Position numbers and translations under genes: made by a program
The notes under the pieces: model-generated
What the model was told of the DNA's origin: nothing
Seen by the model: only the letters and a program-made list of their open reading frames with translations
The model's database searches: none
Assembly: GCA_964035545.1 (NCBI GenBank)
Contig: OZ037768.1
Coordinates: 19,695,700 to 19,759,699 of the forward strand
Length of the DNA: 64,000 nt
Source of the DNA: Bugula neritina
Taxonomy: Eukaryota > Bryozoa > Gymnolaemata > Cheilostomatida > Bugulidae
Direction of reading: 5' to 3'
Shown: piece after piece, positions 60,001 to 64,000 of the stretch
How the letters are laid out: each line of letters begins with the position of its first letter
Position numbering within the stretch: position 1 is the first letter of the stretch

Positions 60001-63000
60001 TATGATTTATTTTATTTTAATGTTTTCCATCGTCAATTTGTAAGACCACAAACCATCAAGAAATTGCAAAATTATTAATTTAAATTGTGAAATTCCATTA
60101 TGGAATAATCATTTAGTTAATTGGAGTTGTTACTCATTCAGTTTTTATACTTTAGATCGCCATGTTGAAAAAGAGTCTTTAGCTGAGTACATCAACAAGA
60201 AAAGAGAAATGTTTTTAGTGCAGGTAAACTCTGCCACCTTATATAAAACAGAAATTGGACAAAATAATGTAACTCCTTTAAGTTTTACTTTTCTGGTTTG
60301 TGGGTTTCAGTATTCACTGGGAGTGAAGCGTGATGAGATGAGAAAGCTAGAAGAGATAGCACAGGCAGAAGAAAAGAAGTTAGAACTCGCAGAACAGTAT
60401 CTGGAAGAAGATGCAGCCATGTTTGACGAATTTCTCCGTGAAAATGATAAAAACTCAGTCGACGCTATTCAAGTGTATGTCAGATGCTGTTTGAGTATAT
60501 GTCTTGAATTTTTTCCCTGAAATTTGTGTATAAAACGCATCATCAAATTATAATGCAAGTGTTTGGCTTATGGCAATGGTAATCACTTGCAAAACTGTCG
60601 GGGCTGCATTTTTGGAAAGCATTAGATAACTAAAAGAATGGATAAAGTCAGCTGCATTTCTATTTAATGCTAGAGTCTGAAATTTTATGTTAAGAAGATA
60701 ACTTCTCATGCTACTCATTTAATCAAAATTTTTTTATATCCAACCAAACTTTAGCAAACAGGCTACATTTTGCTTACAGTTTTTTAAAGATCTAATGCTT
60801 TCAGTCATCTTTCTCAAAGCACAGTAACAGGAAGCTAATACAAGTTTCTGATGAGTTTCTAGTACAGCATAGCCTGTTTATTCTAACAGAGCAGAAGCTG
60901 AAACTAAAGCTAAACTAGATAAAGTTGCAGAAATTAAGAAGATAACTACTCAAATGATGGGAATAAAAAGTGAAATATCTAAGTTTGAGGAGTTGCTAAA
61001 AGAATATCAGCTTTATAAAAGATTCTTAGACGATGTATCTCCAGAGGTAAATGTTTACTATTTCTCAGACACTTTCATTTATATACTTACTAACTACTAT
61101 AGCATTTCTATTTTAATACCTCTCTGCTAAGTATATATACTTTTTTTATATACACATTTGAAAATTGATTATAGTTTTTAGCGAAGGCTGGGAATAATAC
61201 GAGCATTAGGTTGTTGTAAATGCATGTTTAATAACTAGACTATCTAGCGCAATTTCTTAGTCCTGCTAAAAAATAACTCCAATATCCAATTTATGTTTCT
61301 GCATTGGAATTCATATATTTTACCTGATAATGGTGCTGCTGTAGAATATGACAGTCAAATATAAAACAAAAGTTGTTATGCTTCATGTTGGTGTGGAGGT
61401 TTATGTGTGAGAGTGTATTTGATGGATCGAATGAAGCACAGTTTTACAAAGTCAATATTGCAAGGTTTGAATGACTTGGTATAGGATTTTTTATTTTATT
61501 CAACATTTAGGAAGTGCAGGAGGAAAGAAGAGTTAAGAAAGCAGCAAAAAGAGAAGAAAGACGAAGAAAAAGAGAAGAGGAAGCCAGTGAGTGTTCAGTA
61601 CAAAAATAAAATGTTCCATTGGACTCTCTTGCAAGTTGCAATGTTTCTAGTGCATGAGTTAACTGAAAACCAATTGGCTTCACTAGATCAGCTTTTTCCA
61701 TGCTTGTGATTCCTTCTACAGCGATTGGTTCTGCATATAGTTTATCAGCCCAATATTTATTGAATATAAATGCAGTGGAAGTTATGAGTGCACAGATTGT
61801 TATTTTACTGAAAGTTGGTTTAGTTTAAGGCATAGTTTTAGGCTTATTTTTATTGCCTGTTGTCAAGTTACCAAGCAATCTTGCAAACACCCAGTCAGTT
61901 GGAAGAACTAGACTTATTTTTAATTATTTTAAGCTTATATTTAAACAGAACAACAAACACTTGTGAGCAATTGAATTATAGCATACTTTTTGTTTTTATC
62001 ACAGTGTCAAGCTTAGCAAAGAAAATACTTAAATGGATTAATTAATCATCACAATTTTCATGTTGCAGCATCTTGTTAACCATTTTTAAAGTTATTTATT
62101 AATGCTACTGCTGCTACTGCTATAGTTTTTTCATGAAGTACATGGTACAGTAATAATCTATTGCTATTATTTCTTTAGATTCAGTCAAAGAAAAAGCAGC
62201 CCTCTCAGCGTCATCTAGTCGCTCTAAAAGCAAGAAAAACAAGAAAGGGTTAGTCAATATTCATTGCAAAGTAGTTGTGCATAAGTCAGCAAGTTTCATC
62301 ATGGTGTAGTAGTCAAAGTATGCTGTAGCACACGTACACACACGCGGTGAAACACACACCTTCGAACACATGTGAGCACACACAATTTAAGTTTTCTTTT
62401 GTTCTAAAATGATGAAAATATCTTAACCCACTAGATTGTCTTTTTGACAATTAAAAATCATAATTTAAATTTAGTTTGCGTAGGCAACCTACTTTCTCTA
62501 CCTATTTTTGGTATATGAACTGTTCAACCTATGTGGATATCCCACTTTTTCATTGACTGATTAGTCCTCAGTTTTTCCAGCTCAAATTGACCGAGCCCAA
62601 ACTTTTACCTGTTTCCATGTTTCAAATCAACTTCAGTTTGACTGAAATTAATTTATAGAAACCAGTGAATGTTGACATTCTATTTTATTAACAAAGTGCT
62701 ACCCCGTAAAATTATTGATGTTTGTAAGATTTAAGCAACACAAATTTAACAGTTTGTCAATAATTTCCTGGTAATCAGATCCCATGTGTCTAGAAAAGAA
62801 GTGTAAGTGATTACATAAGTACATCCTGAGCATGACATTGTCTGATTATATGTTACACACTCCGAACAGTTCTAACACAGAGCCTTCCACCAATCAACCA
62901 ACACCTACATTCAACACCAACTCTCCAACTATGAAAAAGACGACACATTTTGGCAGTCAACTTACTCATGTCTCTTTCGATAGTCCACTTCTTCCTGATA

Positions 63001-63955
63001 CACATATTAGGTTGCCAACACCGTATGTCCTCGGCTCTGCTTGATGTTCATTACTAGCTATGCTCGTTATACGTTACTGTTTTGATATTTTACACCAGCA
63101 GTAAATGGTAATGTCATTCATATTGAAAACTGTCTCTAGCTGACTTTTGAACTCGTGCAGAGTTTGTTTTTAAAAGTTCCAACTCCATGCAGGCAAACAG
63201 TTTGGAGAATAAGTCATTCTCATACACTCTTACTGTGTATCAGCTACTGCTTCATGATTTTCGTTTGCTGTTCTGCTTGCTCGCTTTTTCTAATAATCAG
63301 ACAAAAAAGAAACAGTTTCATCGAAATTTCTGTTAAACTAAAAATAGTTTTTAAAAAGTATTGCATGGGAATATATGTTTTATAAAATCTACTTATCGAG
63401 TTGTAACCAAAGCAAGAATATAAAATGTGCTGAACAGTTTCAACCGCTTGCATAGTAATACCTCATCAACACTTTTGTTAGCATCCTCTATCCGCCAACC
63501 AAAGCATATTCCTGCTGACAACTTTATCAACTGTTAGTGTCAGAACATTTACATGCTCGAATCGGTTGTCAAGTCACTCTAAATATAGCAAAATATAAAT
63601 TGTAAATATACTTAAATATATAAATATAGATATAAATACCAATATATGTAGATCTAAATGTATATTAATATAAATATAATAAAATATTGGTATTAGTATT
63701 AATAGTGAATCTTCTTTAACTATGTCATTACAGGTCTGGCGAGGGGGCAACTCCAGTTCCCTCAGACTTGGAAAACCCATCTGACATGGAGGAGTCAGAA
63801 GATGAGATAGACTTGTGGTTCACCGACCCTCAGCAACTACTAGACATCTTTGCAGAGCTGGAGGAACACAATCTCTCTCTCATACAGAACTCTCAGGAGA
63901 CAGAGGAGGCGCTGGAGGAGATGAGACAAACTATTAAAGGAACTCAGCAAAAGAT
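57021..63955 (+). CDS. CFAP100: Cilia- and flagella-associated protein 100 (CCDC37/MIA1 family), 5' part
   Basis: A coiled-coil axonemal protein; its Chlamydomonas relative MIA1 is part of the MIA complex that regulates inner-arm dynein. Exons seen: 57021-57084, 58503-58589, 58680-58774, 59425-59620, 60156-60223, 60311-60474, 60890-61046, 61511-61586, 62179-62248, 62870-63010 and 63734-63955 (446 codons so far). All have GT-AG borders and phases chain. The conserved N-P-F-x-x-P-P-D-x-D-I-F-x-x-R-D segment is in exon 3. The DUF4200 coiled coil (K-R-E-M-F-L-V-Q-Y, then R-D-E-M...A-M-F-D-E-F-L-x-E-N-D) is in exons 5-7. An acidic segment followed by D-P-Q-Q-L-L-D-I-F-A-E-L-E-E-H-N-L is in exon 11. 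Exon 10 (Ser/Thr/Pro-rich) is less certain. The gene continues beyond the window. Confidence 0.88.
57460..58015 (+). pseudogene. Degraded LINE reverse-transcriptase relic in CFAP100 intron 1
   Basis: Broken-frame translation shows, in order, R-Q-H-G-F-H-K-x-x-S-C-E (usual Q-H-G-F-R-K-G-x-S-C-E), F-A-K-A-F-N-K-V-P-R-D (usual D-F-x-K-A-F-D-x-V) and V-T-S-G-M-P-Q-S-S-V-L-N-P-V-L-F (usual G-V-P-Q-G-S-V-L-G-P-L-L-F), with I-N-D just after. The catalytic Y/F-A-D-D block is decayed. The order and spacing are those of a Jockey/CR1-like non-LTR reverse transcriptase. Multiple stops and frame changes show that it is inactive. Confidence 0.8.
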
Positions 63956-64000
63956 GTACGTCGATGAGAATATTATATTGTATATACTAATCTACATAGC

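Overview
This window is nuclear DNA from an animal, most likely an invertebrate. It is AT-rich, has many short exons with GT-AG introns, and carries three host genes found across metazoans (an inositol monophosphatase, neurofibromin, and the ciliary protein CFAP100/CCDC37). It is also rich in minisatellites and tRNA-derived SINE copies. The phylum cannot be fixed from the sequence alone. All annotation was made by reading the sequence; no database search was run.

Region 1 (86-19704, minus strand) is an inositol monophosphatase gene whose last intron has been invaded by a large virus-like element. Exons 1-6 lie at 17938-19704. The last exon lies at 86-211, on the far side of the insertion. Joined on paper, the seven exons keep frame and give 276 codons, the usual length of the family.

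Region 2 (227-17338, plus strand) is a 17.1-kb Polinton/Maverick (adintovirus-like) element. It has 113-bp terminal inverted repeats that I read as identical, AG...CT ends and a perfect 6-bp target duplication (GATGTA). The left part carries genes with their own poly(A) signals and, in two cases, introns: a tail-anchored 156-aa protein, two small unknown proteins, a spliced packaging ATPase, and a seven-exon gene I do not recognise. Next comes a protein-primed DNA polymerase B with an N-terminal OTU-like domain and zinc fingers; it is broken by a frameshift about 70 codons before its end. The right part (11837-17051) is a compact intron-less block: small basic protein, 251-aa protein, chromodomain integrase, penton-like minor capsid protein, pVI/pX-like protein, double-jelly-roll major capsid protein and adenain-type protease. 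Three of its junctions are ATGA stop/start overlaps. A hAT-type MITE and a foldback element sit in introns of the unknown gene.

Region 3 (19705-22460) is intergenic and contains a long stretch of cryptically simple, self-complementary AT-rich DNA.

Region 4 (22461-55633, plus) is a complete neurofibromin (NF1) gene. I traced 54 exons whose phases chain throughout (8109 nt, 2702 aa), covering the cysteine-serine-rich region, Ras-GAP domain, Sec14-PH module and C-terminal repeats. Its introns hold many minisatellites, and in at least four introns the repeat unit includes the 5' splice site itself. They also hold SINE copies and a MITE-like hairpin.

Region 5 (57021-63955 and beyond, plus) is the 5' part of CFAP100/CCDC37, a cilium/flagellum protein, with a LINE reverse-transcriptase relic in its first intron. 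The gene runs off the window.
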